DNA of 64,000 nt from NCBI GenBank assembly GCA_021781815.1, contig JAJXWB010000010.1, positions 1 through 64,000 on the forward strand, read 5' to 3'. A program made the translations under genes and the position numbers. The notes under the pieces were generated by a model. That model was not told the DNA's origin, made no database searches, and saw only the letters and a program-made list of their open reading frames with translations. Positions 16,930 through 26,643 of the stretch are shown here, one piece after another (within the stretch, counting starts at the first letter, position 1; every line of letters begins with the position of its first letter). Origin of the DNA: Pseudomonadota bacterium (GTDB taxonomy: Bacteria > Pseudomonadota > Alphaproteobacteria > Rhizobiales > Beijerinckiaceae).

Positions 16930-18243
16930 TCATGGGCGTCGTTCGGCGATGACGATCGCTTCATGCGGGATCGGCGCGAACCGATCCGCCTCCGTCGGCG
17001 CCAGCGCGCGCAGGAGAGCGGGCGCCATCAGGCAGGCTTCGACGCAGACGGCTGCGAGCCAACCGGCACTCAAGCCGAAAAGGCCGCCGCGCAAACCACC
17101 CCATCCGGCGCCGGCCAGTTCGAGCAGGCAACCGAGCGCGAGCAGAATGCTTGCGTTCATCATGCGCCCTGCGATCCTCTGCACTGCCATATAGTGGCAC
17201 TTGACTGTGACCGGCGCGACGCTGAATCCGAGCAGGGCAAGGCTGCTGGCGGCGACGTCGGCATAGCCCGGCGAGAAGAAGGTCAGCATTGGCCTTGCGC
17301 CAAAGCCGCATACAGCCGCGCAACCGATGCTGGCGATCGCTGACAACCCGAGCGCCGTCTTCAATCTCGCGGCCAGCTCCGCCGGGTGCTCGGCGCCGAC
17401 TGCGAAGACAATTGCGGCGAACGAGCCGGGCGCCAGAAATGCGACGTTCATCAACGTCCACGCGACATAGAATGCGGCATTGACCGACGGCGTCAAAACG
17501 CCGGCGACCACGACCGGCAGCAGCAGGGTCGGCGCAATATTCGCCATGTTGAGGGAGTGGTGACCGAGCGTCTGGACGAGGCGCGGGCGCAGCCATGCGA
17601 AGTTCGGTCGGCCGATCATCAGCGCGAGTCTGTCGCGGCCAGCGAACGCCATGAGCGCAAGCGAGAGAATCAGGCTCGCGACCCAGATATCGACGAAGCT
17701 GGACGACAAAATCCGGAGCGGCGAAAAAATCATCGCCGAAAGAAGAGCCAGCCTGACGACCGAGGACACGACATTGCGCATGACCGGGAGGCGGCCCTGC
17801 CGGAGGCCGAACAGGGCGTTGTCGGTCACGAGCGTCAATGAAATCAGAGCCGCGCCGAAAATGAACGCGCCGCCGGGGACGGTCGGCGTGATCGCCGCGA
17901 CATCGGCGATGAACGAATACGCCGCGGCGAACGACGCCGCGCAGACGAACGACGCGATCTGTGCAGCCGACAGGATTTCGCCGGCGCGCTCGTCGAGCCT
18001 CCGTCCCTCGCCCATCAGAAGCGCCCCCAGGCCCAATTCGCCCAATTGCGCGATGAAGATCATCAACGAAATTGTGGCCGCCGCTGTCCCCACGGTCGCC
18101 GCCGGCGCGGATCGCGCGGCGACCCACCAGAAGGCGAAGCCGAGAATGGACGTGACGCCCGTCCCGGCAGCGAGGAGACTCGCATTCGTCAGCAGCAGCT
18201 TTTCACGGCGCAGAGAAGCAATCAGGCGATCGAGCGGGCGCAT
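16930..18243 (-). CDS. Polysaccharide flippase-like membrane protein (Wzx/MATE-type fold)
   Basis: 437-residue integral membrane protein with about 12 hydrophobic spans, starting MRPLDRLIASLRREKLLLTN followed by GTGVTSILGFAFWWVAARSA, the usual opening of Wzx/PST-type O-unit flippases. It would move a lipid-linked oligosaccharide across the inner membrane. Polar breaks within helices and paired N- and C-halves fit the MVF superfamily. It ends the polysaccharide operon and starts 6 bases after the glycosyltransferase gene. The start at 18243 was chosen because sequence further up is arginine-rich and antisense to the glycosyltransferase. Confidence 0.85.
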   Translation of the reverse strand: MRPLDRLIASLRREKLLLTNASLLAAGTGVTSILGFAFWWVAARSAPAATVGTAAATISLMIFIAQLGELGLGALLMGEGRRLDERAGEILSAAQIASFVCAASFAAAYSFIADVAAITPTVPGGAFIFGAALISLTLVTDNALFGLRQGRLPVMRNVVSSVVRLALLSAMIFSPLRILSSSFVDIWVASLILSLALMAFAGRDRLALMIGRPNFAWLRPRLVQTLGHHSLNMANIAPTLLLPVVVAGVLTPSVNAAFYVAWTLMNVAFLAPGSFAAIVFAVGAEHPAELAARLKTALGLSAIASIGCAAVCGFGARPMLTFFSPGYADVAASSLALLGFSVAPVTVKCHYMAVQRIAGRMMNASILLALGCLLELAGAGWGGLRGGLFGLSAGWLAAVCVEACLMAPALLRALAPTEADRFAPIPHEAIVIAERRP

Positions 18244-18248
18244 GGCGA

Positions 18249-19235
18249 TCACGGCGCCCTCCGCGGCGAAATGGCGATCGTGGATGGCGCATGTGTGACG
18301 CGCCACAGTCCGCACCGGTGCAGGGCAAAGCCGGCGGCGGCGCTTGCAATGCCAAGGATACAGGCCCATGCGCGCAGGAATCCGGTCGTGTCGCCGCGCC
18401 GCACGAGATCGCCGAGAGCGGCGGCCGGCTCGCGCCAGATGGTCCGCAGGACGTAGGAACGCTCGACGTCCAGGCTGCGCGATGCGCCGGTTTTGTGCGC
18501 CAGAATGGCTTTTGACACGCCTTCGGCGAAACATCGCCGGACAAAGTAGGCAAGCGTCAACCGTTCGGGCGGGACTTTGTGCGCAATCCGTGCGTCCGGC
18601 TCATACAGGAACCGCCCGCCGGGGAAGGCCTGGCCCGCGCGAATACAGAACTCCGTCTCCTCGCAGCCGAATGGCAGCGCCGAGTCTCCGCGGCCGAGCG
18701 CGCCGTCGAAACCGCCGATCCGCTCGAACGCCTCCCGGTTGAGGCACATGGCGGCGCCCAGGAGGTTTCGGACCGGACCGGAATCGAGACCTTCATAGGT
18801 GCAGCCGACGACCCAGAGGAACCTTTCTGGAAACCAGCGTGGACGAGGCGCCAGAAACAGCGGGTCGATTTTCGCGCCTGCCCCGATCACGTTCCGATCG
18901 GCGCAGCGCGCCATCAGCGCGGCGGCGCAATGGCGATCGGCGATGGCGTCGTCATCGAGGAAAAAGACGGTCGTGCCGCGGGATACCGCGACCCCGGTGT
19001 TTCTTGCGCCTGACAATCCGCGGGTGAAGCGGTTGGCGACGACTTCGACTGCCCCCGGAACGGCGCGTCGTACTTCTCCGAGCAATGTCTCGTTATGGTC
19101 GATGACGACGACGACCTGTTCCGGCGGTGGACTCTGATTCAGAGCGGAGGCGACCGCTGCAAGCAAATCGAGGAAGCGATCCTGCGTATAGGCGCAAATG
19201 ACGATGCTGACGTTCTGCGGCATGACCGTCCTCAT
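18249..19235 (-). CDS. Family 2 glycosyltransferase
   Basis: 328-residue GT-A fold glycosyltransferase. Nucleotide-sugar motifs: VSIVICAYTQDRFLDLLAAV at the N-terminus, FFLDDDAIAD (DxD, metal) near residue 92, and the acceptor-site ED-like motif in LPFGCEETEFCIRAG. A weakly hydrophobic helix (FLRAWACILGIASAAAGFAL) near residue 295 may anchor it to the membrane. It would add a sugar to the lipid-linked repeat unit. Its start overlaps the stop of the upstream GT4 gene as ATGA. Confidence 0.9.
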   Translation of the reverse strand: MRTVMPQNVSIVICAYTQDRFLDLLAAVASALNQSPPPEQVVVVIDHNETLLGEVRRAVPGAVEVVANRFTRGLSGARNTGVAVSRGTTVFFLDDDAIADRHCAAALMARCADRNVIGAGAKIDPLFLAPRPRWFPERFLWVVGCTYEGLDSGPVRNLLGAAMCLNREAFERIGGFDGALGRGDSALPFGCEETEFCIRAGQAFPGGRFLYEPDARIAHKVPPERLTLAYFVRRCFAEGVSKAILAHKTGASRSLDVERSYVLRTIWREPAAALGDLVRRGDTTGFLRAWACILGIASAAAGFALHRCGLWRVTHAPSTIAISPRRAP

Positions 19236-20512
19236 TGCGACGCCGTGAGGCCGTCGCCTTCCAGTTCATGGCGCGCGCCGTCGGCAGCGACCTCGGGCGA
19301 CGCGACCGCACGATAGAGAGCCTCGATCTTCGGCACGACCGACCGCGCCCTGAAGCTGTCGGCTTTCGCCAGCGCAGCGCGCGCGAGTCGATCACGGCGC
19401 GCGGGATCGACGAGCAGCGCGCGCATCGCGACGGCCAGCGCAGCGGCGTCGCCCGGCGGCGTGAGGAGGCCGGTCACGCCGTCGTCGATCAACTCCCTCA
19501 GGCCGCCGTTACGACTTGCAACGACCGTCTTGCCCATGGCGGCTGCTTCCATGACGACGGTCGGGCATGCGTCCCGCACGACCGATGGCACGAGGCCGAA
19601 CAGGCAGCCGCTCCATGCGCGCAGCACGGCCGCATGGTCGCGGCTGCCGAGAATGCGGACATTGTCCGGAAGGCGATCCGGCGCATCCGCGCATCGCCGG
19701 CCGATCAGCACGAGCGGCGGCGGATTGTCGAGCCGCGCGTAGGCGTCAATCAACACATGCACGCCCTTGGAACGGGAAACATCGCCGATGAACAGCAGAT
19801 AGCCGTCGGGCGGCAGATCATCGGCCGCGCACGCCTCGTGTGCGCCCGGCGCGCCGATATCGTCGGCGATGAATGTCGAAATAACTTCGTATGGGATTTT
19901 GCCACCGGCGAGGCCGGACCATTCGGCGACAGCCTTGCTCACGACGATGAACCGATCGGCTGCGCGGCGGTGGAGGCGCGTGAATGCCGCGTGGGCGACG
20001 GCAGTGACAGCGCCTTTCATGACGCCGTAATGCGACCCGGCGCAGCTCAGACATCTACCGGGCGCAGGCCCTTCGCAATGCTGACCGTCGCGCGTCATCA
20101 CCTTGATCGCGCAAGCGAGGCTGCAATCGTGCAAGGTGGACACGAAGCCAACGCGATGGCGCAGCCGCAAAGGCAGAAACGAATGGACGAGCCAGTTATG
20201 CGCATGCACGACATGGGGCTTCCAGTCGCGGATCAACAGATGCAGCCGGGCCGTGAGTTCAGGATCCGGAAACGGCGGCGCGTGTGGACGCTCCTGTTCC
20301 CTGAACAGCGGCGTCGCCCGCTGCAATGCGCCGGGAATGCTCCGGATCGTGACACCGCGAACGACGACATGCGCGGGGCGTTGCGGATGCGGCATGGTCG
20401 CCACCATGACGTCGTGGCCACGCGCCGCAAGCGCCTCGCTCAGGGAAAGAACATGCCGTTCCTCGCCCCCGACGACGGGGGGATAGAACTGGGCGAGCAT
20501 GAGTATGCGCAT
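19232..20512 (-). CDS. Family 4 (GT-B) glycosyltransferase
   Basis: 426-residue GT-B glycosyltransferase. It begins MRILMLAQFYPPVVGGEERH, a standard GT4 opening, with VVHAHNWLVHSFLPL in the N-lobe. A cysteine-rich insert (CEGPAPGRCLSCAG, preceded by DCSLAC) lies near residues 137-165. The donor-binding part shows LLFIGDVSRSKGVHVLIDAY and VMEAAAMGKTVVASRNGGLR with the E-x7-E-like arrangement. The four to five closely placed cysteines recall GT4 proteins with a zinc- or disulfide-stabilised insert. It is part of the minus-strand polysaccharide operon. Confidence 0.9.
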   Translation of the reverse strand: MRILMLAQFYPPVVGGEERHVLSLSEALAARGHDVMVATMPHPQRPAHVVVRGVTIRSIPGALQRATPLFREQERPHAPPFPDPELTARLHLLIRDWKPHVVHAHNWLVHSFLPLRLRHRVGFVSTLHDCSLACAIKVMTRDGQHCEGPAPGRCLSCAGSHYGVMKGAVTAVAHAAFTRLHRRAADRFIVVSKAVAEWSGLAGGKIPYEVISTFIADDIGAPGAHEACAADDLPPDGYLLFIGDVSRSKGVHVLIDAYARLDNPPPLVLIGRRCADAPDRLPDNVRILGSRDHAAVLRAWSGCLFGLVPSVVRDACPTVVMEAAAMGKTVVASRNGGLRELIDDGVTGLLTPPGDAAALAVAMRALLVDPARRDRLARAALAKADSFRARSVVPKIEALYRAVASPEVAADGARHELEGDGLTASQ

Positions 20513-20537
20513 TGATCTTCCCTTTTTGCGCGGACGC

Positions 20538-21239
20538 TCAGCGCGTGTCGATCCAGGCGCGCCGGTAGAGCGACACGCCGTCGTCCGTTCGATACAGAAG
20601 CGCTTCCACGCGGCGTTCGGCCGTCGGGACCGGGACGATCCACGACCGTCGCTCGCCGGCGGCGAGCCGAAGGTCGGGCCAGCGCGCAACCACATGGTCG
20701 TCGGACCGCAGTTCGAGAGCGTAGGGAACGTCCAGCTCTTCCTGATTGAAGAGGCCGACGATGACCGTCCGCGCGCTCGCGCCGTCGGCAGGAAGGAGCC
20801 AGAGTTCGGTATAAGCAAATTGACGCTGGGCGATCGCGCCGGCCCTTGCGGCCTCGATCGCCGCTGCTGCGAGCAATGCGGCTGCGCCGAATGCGACGGC
20901 CGGCATCAGGGCAATCGTCTTGAACGCAAACCGTTGCGGCGACAGGATGAGGTATCCGATCACTGCCGCGGGCGCGAGCGCGATAAACCATCCGGCGCCG
21001 TCGAGCGCGCCGAAGATGTTCAGCACGAGTCCGGCGACGATCACGAGGCTGAGGCTGATCCCGATCGCGGAGACGAACGTCGCGTAACAAAGCGGCCGCG
21101 CCGCTCCGAGACTGCGCAGGACGACATAGCCCGGAACGAAAAACAACAGCGGCAGCGCCGCGACGACTCTCGCCGTCATGACGAAATCGTTCGACAGTCC
21201 TTGCTGAAGCAGCGTTGCGACGCCGTCACTTCCTGCCAC
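20538..21239 (-). CDS. Membrane protein with C-terminal periplasmic domain (DUF1616-like layout)
   Basis: 233 residues. Four hydrophobic spans occupy about residues 22-125 (for example ARVVAALPLLFFVPGYVVLR and VSAIGISLSLVIVAGLVLNI). A soluble beta-rich domain of about 100 residues follows (FAYTELWLLPADG, VGLFNQEELDVPYALELRS). This layout resembles DUF1616-type proteins that accompany polysaccharide or S-layer glycosylation genes. Its start overlaps the end of the polymerase-like gene by 14 bases, and the next glycosyltransferase begins 26 bases after it. It may assist polymerisation or export; no catalytic motif is seen. Confidence 0.68.
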   Translation of the reverse strand: MAGSDGVATLLQQGLSNDFVMTARVVAALPLLFFVPGYVVLRSLGAARPLCYATFVSAIGISLSLVIVAGLVLNIFGALDGAGWFIALAPAAVIGYLILSPQRFAFKTIALMPAVAFGAAALLAAAAIEAARAGAIAQRQFAYTELWLLPADGASARTVIVGLFNQEELDVPYALELRSDDHVVARWPDLRLAAGERRSWIVPVPTAERRVEALLYRTDDGVSLYRRAWIDTR

Positions 21240-23229
21240 TGATCGCCCTCACGTCGTAAATGACAATGTAGCCGTTGTCGAAAACGCGGTTCACACCGGG
21301 AACGGCGTTGAATTTCAGCAGCGCGCCCGGACTGGGCGGCGCGCTCAGCATCTCGTCGGCGGTTGCGGAATCGAAATAGGCGCCGACGACCGGGCGGCCC
21401 GTCGTTATGCGCAGGTCGGCGAGCAGATAATCGAGTTCGAGACGATGGATCATTCCGACCTCTTCCGGCCCGAATGTCCTTGAGATAATCGCGACGCCCG
21501 CATCGTCGTGGAGTTGCAGGGTCGTGGAAACGAGCTGCTGTCCGAACGTGGAGAGCAGGAGGCGATTATCGCGGTCCGTTGCGAAGCGGTTGCGCGGACC
21601 GAGCCAGTCCTTCGCCCATTCCGCCGCGCCGATGCCCATAGGTTCGATGGATCCGGCATCGGCCTCGACCTGGTATTTGGCCGGAACAAGAAGCGACAGC
21701 CCGGCCGAACTGATGATTCCACCGATCACGATCAACGTCGCCGCGGCGCCGACGACCGCCGCGCGCATTCTGCTTTTCGATTCTCGTTGGAACAGCGTCG
21801 CAACGCCTATGGAAAGAACGAGGCCGACGCCGATGAAGGCGAATGGCGCGATGCGGTTGCCGATTTCCCATCCGCTGCGCGTCAGTCGCAGCAGCATGCC
21901 GATCGGGTAGGCAAAGCTGAGAAAGGTTAGGAACGCCAGCCATCCGTTGCTCCAGGCGACACTGCGCCAGGATCGCGCGGCGCGCAGGCTCTCGAACGAG
22001 AAGCCGGCCCAGACGAGGCTGCGAAAGAAGCTCAGCGCCAGGCCGACGCAGATCAGCGCCGCCGCCGCCAAAGCCGTTGCGCGCTGCCAGAGCGGCGTCA
22101 GCACACCCTGCTCGCTGGCGAAGGGGCGTCGGCCAACGCCGTCGAAGCTCAGCAGATGACGCAACTCGCGCAGCCCATCCTCGATGATGGGGCCGAGATA
22201 GGCCGAACCTGGGTCGCCCATGGCCCACGACCAGATCCAGGGAAACGCCGTCGCGCAGACGCATGCAAGACCCAGCGATTGAAGCGCTGCGCCGTCGGAC
22301 GCGCCGACCGCTGTGAAGCATAGAGCTCCGATCAGCAGCAATGCGAGCCCATATGCAGTCGCGTGATGTGTCATCGCCAGCGCCAGCACAACGAGCGCAA
22401 GCAGCCAGAGTTCCCGCTTTTGCCCGAATCTCAGGCGATCTGCGGTCCAGATTTCCGAGACGAGAGCAAATACAAGCAGCGGCAACGCCATGCTCTCGTA
22501 TGAAAATGCGGTGTCAAAGAATACGAACGTCGACGATCCCATGTTGAGGATGCATGCGACGCCTGCGACCCGCGCTGATCCGCTTACCTTCTCGTAGAAA
22601 AGAAACAACGCAGCGACATATAGCAGGCGCGCGACGGCAAGCGAGGCGAACGCCGCGGCGAAAATTGACAGTCCCGACAGTGACGACAGTGCGTTGGTGA
22701 CGATCTCAAGCCCCGGATAGGAGGGGCCGATTGGAAACAGCACGTTTGGCGCGAACAGACGTCCGGTCTCGTTGATCGCCGCGGCGCTCGTCCAATGCAG
22801 ATACTCATCGTGATCCAGAAAAAATACCGGCGCGCGGATGGTTCTCAGCAAGTACAACGCGAAAGTGACGAGCAGCAGGCAGATAATCCGCTCCGCTCGC
22901 GAAATCTGCGGCAGGACGAGGCGCGTGGCGAACGGGAGAAAAAGAATTGCGACGCTTGCATAGAAGAGACCGAGCGCGCCCTCGTCGCCGGCGCGACTTC
23001 TATTAGCCGCCGCCGCCGCGACGATGAGAGCCACACTGGCGTTAACAGCCAGAAGCGACGGCCAGACCAGCCAATGCGGGTCTACGAACGGCGGTTCGTA
23101 TGCAACCGATAGACGTTGCGCTCCGATCAGGCGCGCGAGGGATCCGAATGCAGTGGCGCGCAAGTGCGCGATCCGACAGGGCAGGCCGATCCTCGCGCGT
23201 CGTTCTTCGGCTGCAATCTGGCTTGACAT
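21226..23229 (-). CDS. Large multi-pass membrane protein, candidate polysaccharide polymerase or GT-C glycosyltransferase
   Basis: 667 residues with about 12-13 hydrophobic spans and a soluble C-terminal part (about 555-667). The first large periplasmic loop carries FFLDHDEYLHWTSAAAINE, an acidic D-H-D-E-Y motif of the kind GT-C enzymes use for metal and lipid-linked donor binding. THHATAYGLALLLIG and a long loop near WAMGDPGSAYLGPIIEDG follow. It lies in the middle of the polysaccharide operon, where a Wzy-type polymerase would be expected and no other candidate exists. GT-C transferase and polymerase are both possible; the context leans to polymerase. Confidence 0.65.
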   Translation of the reverse strand: MSSQIAAEERRARIGLPCRIAHLRATAFGSLARLIGAQRLSVAYEPPFVDPHWLVWPSLLAVNASVALIVAAAAANRSRAGDEGALGLFYASVAILFLPFATRLVLPQISRAERIICLLLVTFALYLLRTIRAPVFFLDHDEYLHWTSAAAINETGRLFAPNVLFPIGPSYPGLEIVTNALSSLSGLSIFAAAFASLAVARLLYVAALFLFYEKVSGSARVAGVACILNMGSSTFVFFDTAFSYESMALPLLVFALVSEIWTADRLRFGQKRELWLLALVVLALAMTHHATAYGLALLLIGALCFTAVGASDGAALQSLGLACVCATAFPWIWSWAMGDPGSAYLGPIIEDGLRELRHLLSFDGVGRRPFASEQGVLTPLWQRATALAAAALICVGLALSFFRSLVWAGFSFESLRAARSWRSVAWSNGWLAFLTFLSFAYPIGMLLRLTRSGWEIGNRIAPFAFIGVGLVLSIGVATLFQRESKSRMRAAVVGAAATLIVIGGIISSAGLSLLVPAKYQVEADAGSIEPMGIGAAEWAKDWLGPRNRFATDRDNRLLLSTFGQQLVSTTLQLHDDAGVAIISRTFGPEEVGMIHRLELDYLLADLRITTGRPVVGAYFDSATADEMLSAPPSPGALLKFNAVPGVNRVFDNGYIVIYDVRAISGRK

Positions 23230-23241
23230 GACGAGTCCGCG

Positions 23242-24063
23242 TCACTGGCGCTTGACTGCGTTGGACACCAACGGGTGGGCGGCCATCAGGTGTCCGGGCA
23301 GTCTTTCCTTGATGATTGTCTTGGCGATGCGCCAGCCGTCAGGCAGCGCGTGCAGATTGCTCTCGCCATGCAGTCGCAATGACTCGAAGCTTGCGACCTC
23401 GACGATCTTCAGGCGGCTTTTCAGCGCCCTGATGTTCAGCATGGTCTCGACTTCGAATCCCGGACAATCCGCGCGCAGCAAGGGGAGATGCTTTTTCCAG
23501 AATGCGATATAGCCGTAGCAGAGGTCGCTGAACGAGCCGCCGTACAGCGCGCGGACCGCCATTTTGAGCGCCCAGTTTCCGAGCATGCGGACCGTCGTCA
23601 TGTCGATCGTGCCGGCGCCCTGTATGAAGCGCGAGCCCTTGACGAAGTCCGCGCCGGACATCAGGGCGGCTACGAAAGATATGATTTCCTCCGGGTTCAT
23701 CGATCCATCGGCGTCGAGCATGACGATGACGTCGCCCTCCGCCGCCTCGAACCCCGTCATCAGCGCGACGCCTTTTCCGCTGCGTGGCTCCAGTACGACG
23801 CGAACGTCCGGCCTGACCGACCGCGCCACCTCGATCGTCGCATCGGTCGAACGTCCGTCGACGATGAGGATCTCGCTTACCCAGTTCGGCAGTCGGGGCA
23901 GGAGGCGCCGCAGGTTCTCGGCTTCATTGAGCGTCGGAATGACAAGCGAGACTTTCGGTATCGGCAGTTGGTGCGGCGCAGGGATGGTCCGGCGCGTGAA
24001 TGCCTCGCCGTCGGCCGTCTGCAACGCTACGGACGCGCAGGAAAAAGGCGTATCAAGCTGCAT
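23242..24063 (-). CDS. Family 2 glycosyltransferase (dolichyl-phosphate sugar synthase-like)
   Basis: 273-residue GT2 enzyme of the DPM1/polyprenyl-phosphate type: VSLVIPTLNEAENLRRLLPR, EILIVDGRSTDATIEVAR, GKGVALMTGFEAAEGDVIVM and LDADGSMNPEEI (DxD metal site), then DLCYGYIAFWKKHLP. The 30 N-terminal residues precede the catalytic fold without homology. It lacks the C-terminal transmembrane pair seen in many relatives. It would load a sugar onto a polyprenyl phosphate or start the repeat unit. It starts at the ATG at 24063, 55 bases after the exporter gene, and runs to 12 bases before the next start. Confidence 0.88.
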   Translation of the reverse strand: MQLDTPFSCASVALQTADGEAFTRRTIPAPHQLPIPKVSLVIPTLNEAENLRRLLPRLPNWVSEILIVDGRSTDATIEVARSVRPDVRVVLEPRSGKGVALMTGFEAAEGDVIVMLDADGSMNPEEIISFVAALMSGADFVKGSRFIQGAGTIDMTTVRMLGNWALKMAVRALYGGSFSDLCYGYIAFWKKHLPLLRADCPGFEVETMLNIRALKSRLKIVEVASFESLRLHGESNLHALPDGWRIAKTIIKERLPGHLMAAHPLVSNAVKRQ

Positions 24064-24118
24064 CTCATGTCCTTTCCCTATGCGAGACGGGTCACTTCGT
24101 TCGTCGCGAATCGATCGG

Positions 24119-25495
24119 TCACCTGCGCGACGTCTCCATGGTCGAGTGGCCGTCCATCTTTGTTTTCGCTTGCACGAGATCGCCGGGTTCGAGCGGCGTT
24201 GCTTCATCCGCGAGAAACTGCAGCGCGCCGCCATCGGTCTGGCGAATGATCGTGAACTGAATGTCATTCGCTGAGGTTGCGCCGATGCGATCGACAATCG
24301 AGCGGATGATGTTGATCGAGCCGCTGCTTCCCGTCGCCTCGCGTTCCGCGTCGTTGTGCGCCTGGATCAATTCGCTGTCATCGGTGAGAGAAGCCTGTGT
24401 CCGGCGCGTCGCCAGTTCGCGCTGGGCGCGCTCCAGCCGTTCCTGCGCGGCGTCCACCGAAGCCAGGGTCTGTTCGTGGCGATCCTGCGCGTCCAGAAGT
24501 TCTGTCTGCGCCCTGATCAGCTCAGGTTGCGACAGCGTGCCATTGGCAGATAGCTTTTCCAGATTTGCGAACCGCCTGCGGCGCAACTCTACCGCCTGGT
24601 CGAGCAGAGGCAGCTTGCCCTTGCGCGTGGTAAGTTCGGATGTGGCGATCGAGATTTCGGCTTTCAGACCGCTTTCCTGCTCGGCCCGCAAGCGCACCTG
24701 ACGCCTCGGGACAAGCGATTCCGCTGCGACGAGCGCGCTGGCCCTTTCGGCGCCGGCGACGGAAGCGAGCGCGTCCGGCGCCTTCGCGGACTCGGGAGTT
24801 CTGGCTGTCGCGAGCGCAACCGTTCGCGCCATCGCCTTCGACGCGCGCTCAAGCGAGGATTGAAGCCGCTCCGTCTCGCGTGTCAGTTCGCCGAGTTGCC
24901 AGGGTTCGAGCAGGGCGTTTTCGAATCCTCCGGAAAGCGAAATGGCGTGCATGACGGTCATGCCCGGCACGAACGGCACGCTGCCGGACGTCTTTACCCG
25001 GCCGACGACATAGACTGGCGGCTTGACGACGCTCAGGACATTGACGAAGCCCTTGTGACCCAGAAAGGCGTCGAAGACGCATTCGATCTGGCGCTGGACG
25101 TCGGCCAGACGACGCTTGTCGGCGGGGAAGGATCCCAAGATCGGAATCGAGATCGCATGATCTTCCTGCACGACGTATTCGCCGGAGAGTTCAGAGCGGA
25201 GCTGGAACGCCTTCGCCGTCTGCTGCAGCCTGCGACGCTCCGCCCCCCATCTGTCTTCGTCGGCGACCAGGACTTCGTAAAATGAAAGTTTGACCTTGTC
25301 TCCACGTCCGAGCATGGAGTAATCGCCGCGTGACGTCGTCTCGCTTTCTGCGGCTGCTGCACATTTGGAACTGTCCGCAGGCGCCGCCTCGGAGGCGAGC
25401 GCCGAGCTTGCGCCGAGGCCCGGATTGCGGAGCGCGATGCACAGGGCTGCGCCGATGCATGCACGCGTTATGCTGGTCCATCGTCGCGTGGTCAT
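24119..25495 (-). CDS. Polysaccharide export protein, ExoF-like (outer-membrane auxiliary family)
   Basis: 458-residue OPX-family protein. An N-terminal signal sequence (RACIGAALCIALRNPGLGAS) leads to the polysaccharide export domain (DYSMLGRGDKVKLSFYEVL, ISIPILGSFPADKRRLADVQ) at about 57-155. An SLBB domain follows (KPPVYVVGRVKTSGSVPFVP, about 160-200). A long coiled coil of Ala/Arg/Glu/Leu heptads (about 205-395) comes next, and a second SLBB-like end (FTIIRQTDGGALQFLADEAT, LEPGDLVQ). This order with a central coiled coil is the ExoF type of Rhizobiales succinoglycan-like systems rather than the eight-ring Wza type. It overlaps the upstream GT4 stop by four bases (ATGA). Confidence 0.87.
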   Translation of the reverse strand: MTTRRWTSITRACIGAALCIALRNPGLGASSALASEAAPADSSKCAAAAESETTSRGDYSMLGRGDKVKLSFYEVLVADEDRWGAERRRLQQTAKAFQLRSELSGEYVVQEDHAISIPILGSFPADKRRLADVQRQIECVFDAFLGHKGFVNVLSVVKPPVYVVGRVKTSGSVPFVPGMTVMHAISLSGGFENALLEPWQLGELTRETERLQSSLERASKAMARTVALATARTPESAKAPDALASVAGAERASALVAAESLVPRRQVRLRAEQESGLKAEISIATSELTTRKGKLPLLDQAVELRRRRFANLEKLSANGTLSQPELIRAQTELLDAQDRHEQTLASVDAAQERLERAQRELATRRTQASLTDDSELIQAHNDAEREATGSSGSINIIRSIVDRIGATSANDIQFTIIRQTDGGALQFLADEATPLEPGDLVQAKTKMDGHSTMETSRR

Positions 25496-26643
25496 GCCGC
25501 TTTCTCCCCGATGTCTTGCGTGCGAAAGCCCAACGCCTGCGCGTACAGGGCGAGCAGGGCGCCGGTGCAATCGTCCCAGTTCCAGTTCCATGTCGCAGGC
25601 TGCGTCGTACGTTCTGACCGCCCGCTGTCGATCAGATCGAGCATCTCCGCAGCGATCACGGCGGGCTCGGACGCTGGATCGATGCCGCGCACCAGCCCTC
25701 TGGCGGCCATTTCGCGGAAGCCGGTCGTGCAACTTGCAAGCACGGGCCGCCGCAGCGCGATGGCTTCGAGCGCGGCGACCGGATGCGCCTCGTAATCGCT
25801 GAGCAGGACGACGGCTGCGGCCTGCGAGATCAAGGCCCCGAGGCTCGCCCGTTCGTGTGCGGGGACGCCGCCGATTTTCACGCGGTCGGCGACTCCGAGG
25901 CGATGGGCCAGTTTCTCGAGGTCCGCTCGGTAAGGCCCGTCGCCGACGATGCGCAGGCGCGCGCCGGGACGTTGGGCGAGTACATATGGCAGCGCTGCTA
26001 TCGCGCGGTGATGGCCCTTGTATCGTTCCAGGCGACCAAGCGTGACGATCAGCGGGTTTTCCGGATCTGGCGCATCCTGCGCCCCTCCGGCGTCGATCTC
26101 GGCGCCGTTTGGAACGACGACAAACCTGTCTCGCTCGATGCGCATTCCTTGCGCAAAATGGTCGGCCTCGAACTCCGATACGGCGATCAGTTTCGCGGCG
26201 CGGACAATCAACGGCTTCAGCGCCTGCATCTGCGGTCCGCGGACGAGCCTTCGCGCGGCCGACGAATGGCCGCCGCTATGGAAAGACATCACGAACGCGC
26301 GAGACGCCCTAATGGCGGCAAGCAACGCGACCGGCGGCACGAATGTATGGAAGCCCTGCACATGCACGATATCGCAAGCTGTGTGCTGCACATGCCGATA
26401 GACGCCTGGCGCGAACAGGATGTCGCTGCCGGCAGGATAGGCGCGCGCACGCAGGACGCGCATGCCGGCGACCTGCTCTTCCGCCGGGAGGCGACCGCTG
26501 GCATCGCCGGTGATGATGGTGACGGTGTGGCCCGCACGCGCCATGCGGCTGCCGACCTCGAAGCAATGCGTCTCGACGCCCCCCACGAGCGGCGGGAAGC
26601 GATGCGCTACCATTACGATGTCCAGACGCCGCGAACGCTCCAA
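25492..26643 (-). CDS. Family 4 (GT-B) glycosyltransferase
   Basis: 383 residues from the TTG at 26643; the GT4 fold opens almost at once (RLDIVMVAHRFPPLVGGVET). The donor lobe has LIVTLGRLERYKGHHRAIAA, VVLLSDYEAHPVAALEAIA and ARLRIVGDGPYRADLEKLA. The frame is open to another TTG at 26724, but those 27 extra residues show no family resemblance. A G-rich stretch precedes 26643 as a possible ribosome site. It heads the minus-strand polysaccharide operon and is divergent from another GT4 gene. Start uncertain; family certain. Confidence 0.85.
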   Translation of the reverse strand: MERSRRLDIVMVAHRFPPLVGGVETHCFEVGSRMARAGHTVTIITGDASGRLPAEEQVAGMRVLRARAYPAGSDILFAPGVYRHVQHTACDIVHVQGFHTFVPPVALLAAIRASRAFVMSFHSGGHSSAARRLVRGPQMQALKPLIVRAAKLIAVSEFEADHFAQGMRIERDRFVVVPNGAEIDAGGAQDAPDPENPLIVTLGRLERYKGHHRAIAALPYVLAQRPGARLRIVGDGPYRADLEKLAHRLGVADRVKIGGVPAHERASLGALISQAAAVVLLSDYEAHPVAALEAIALRRPVLASCTTGFREMAARGLVRGIDPASEPAVIAAEMLDLIDSGRSERTTQPATWNWNWDDCTGALLALYAQALGFRTQDIGEKAA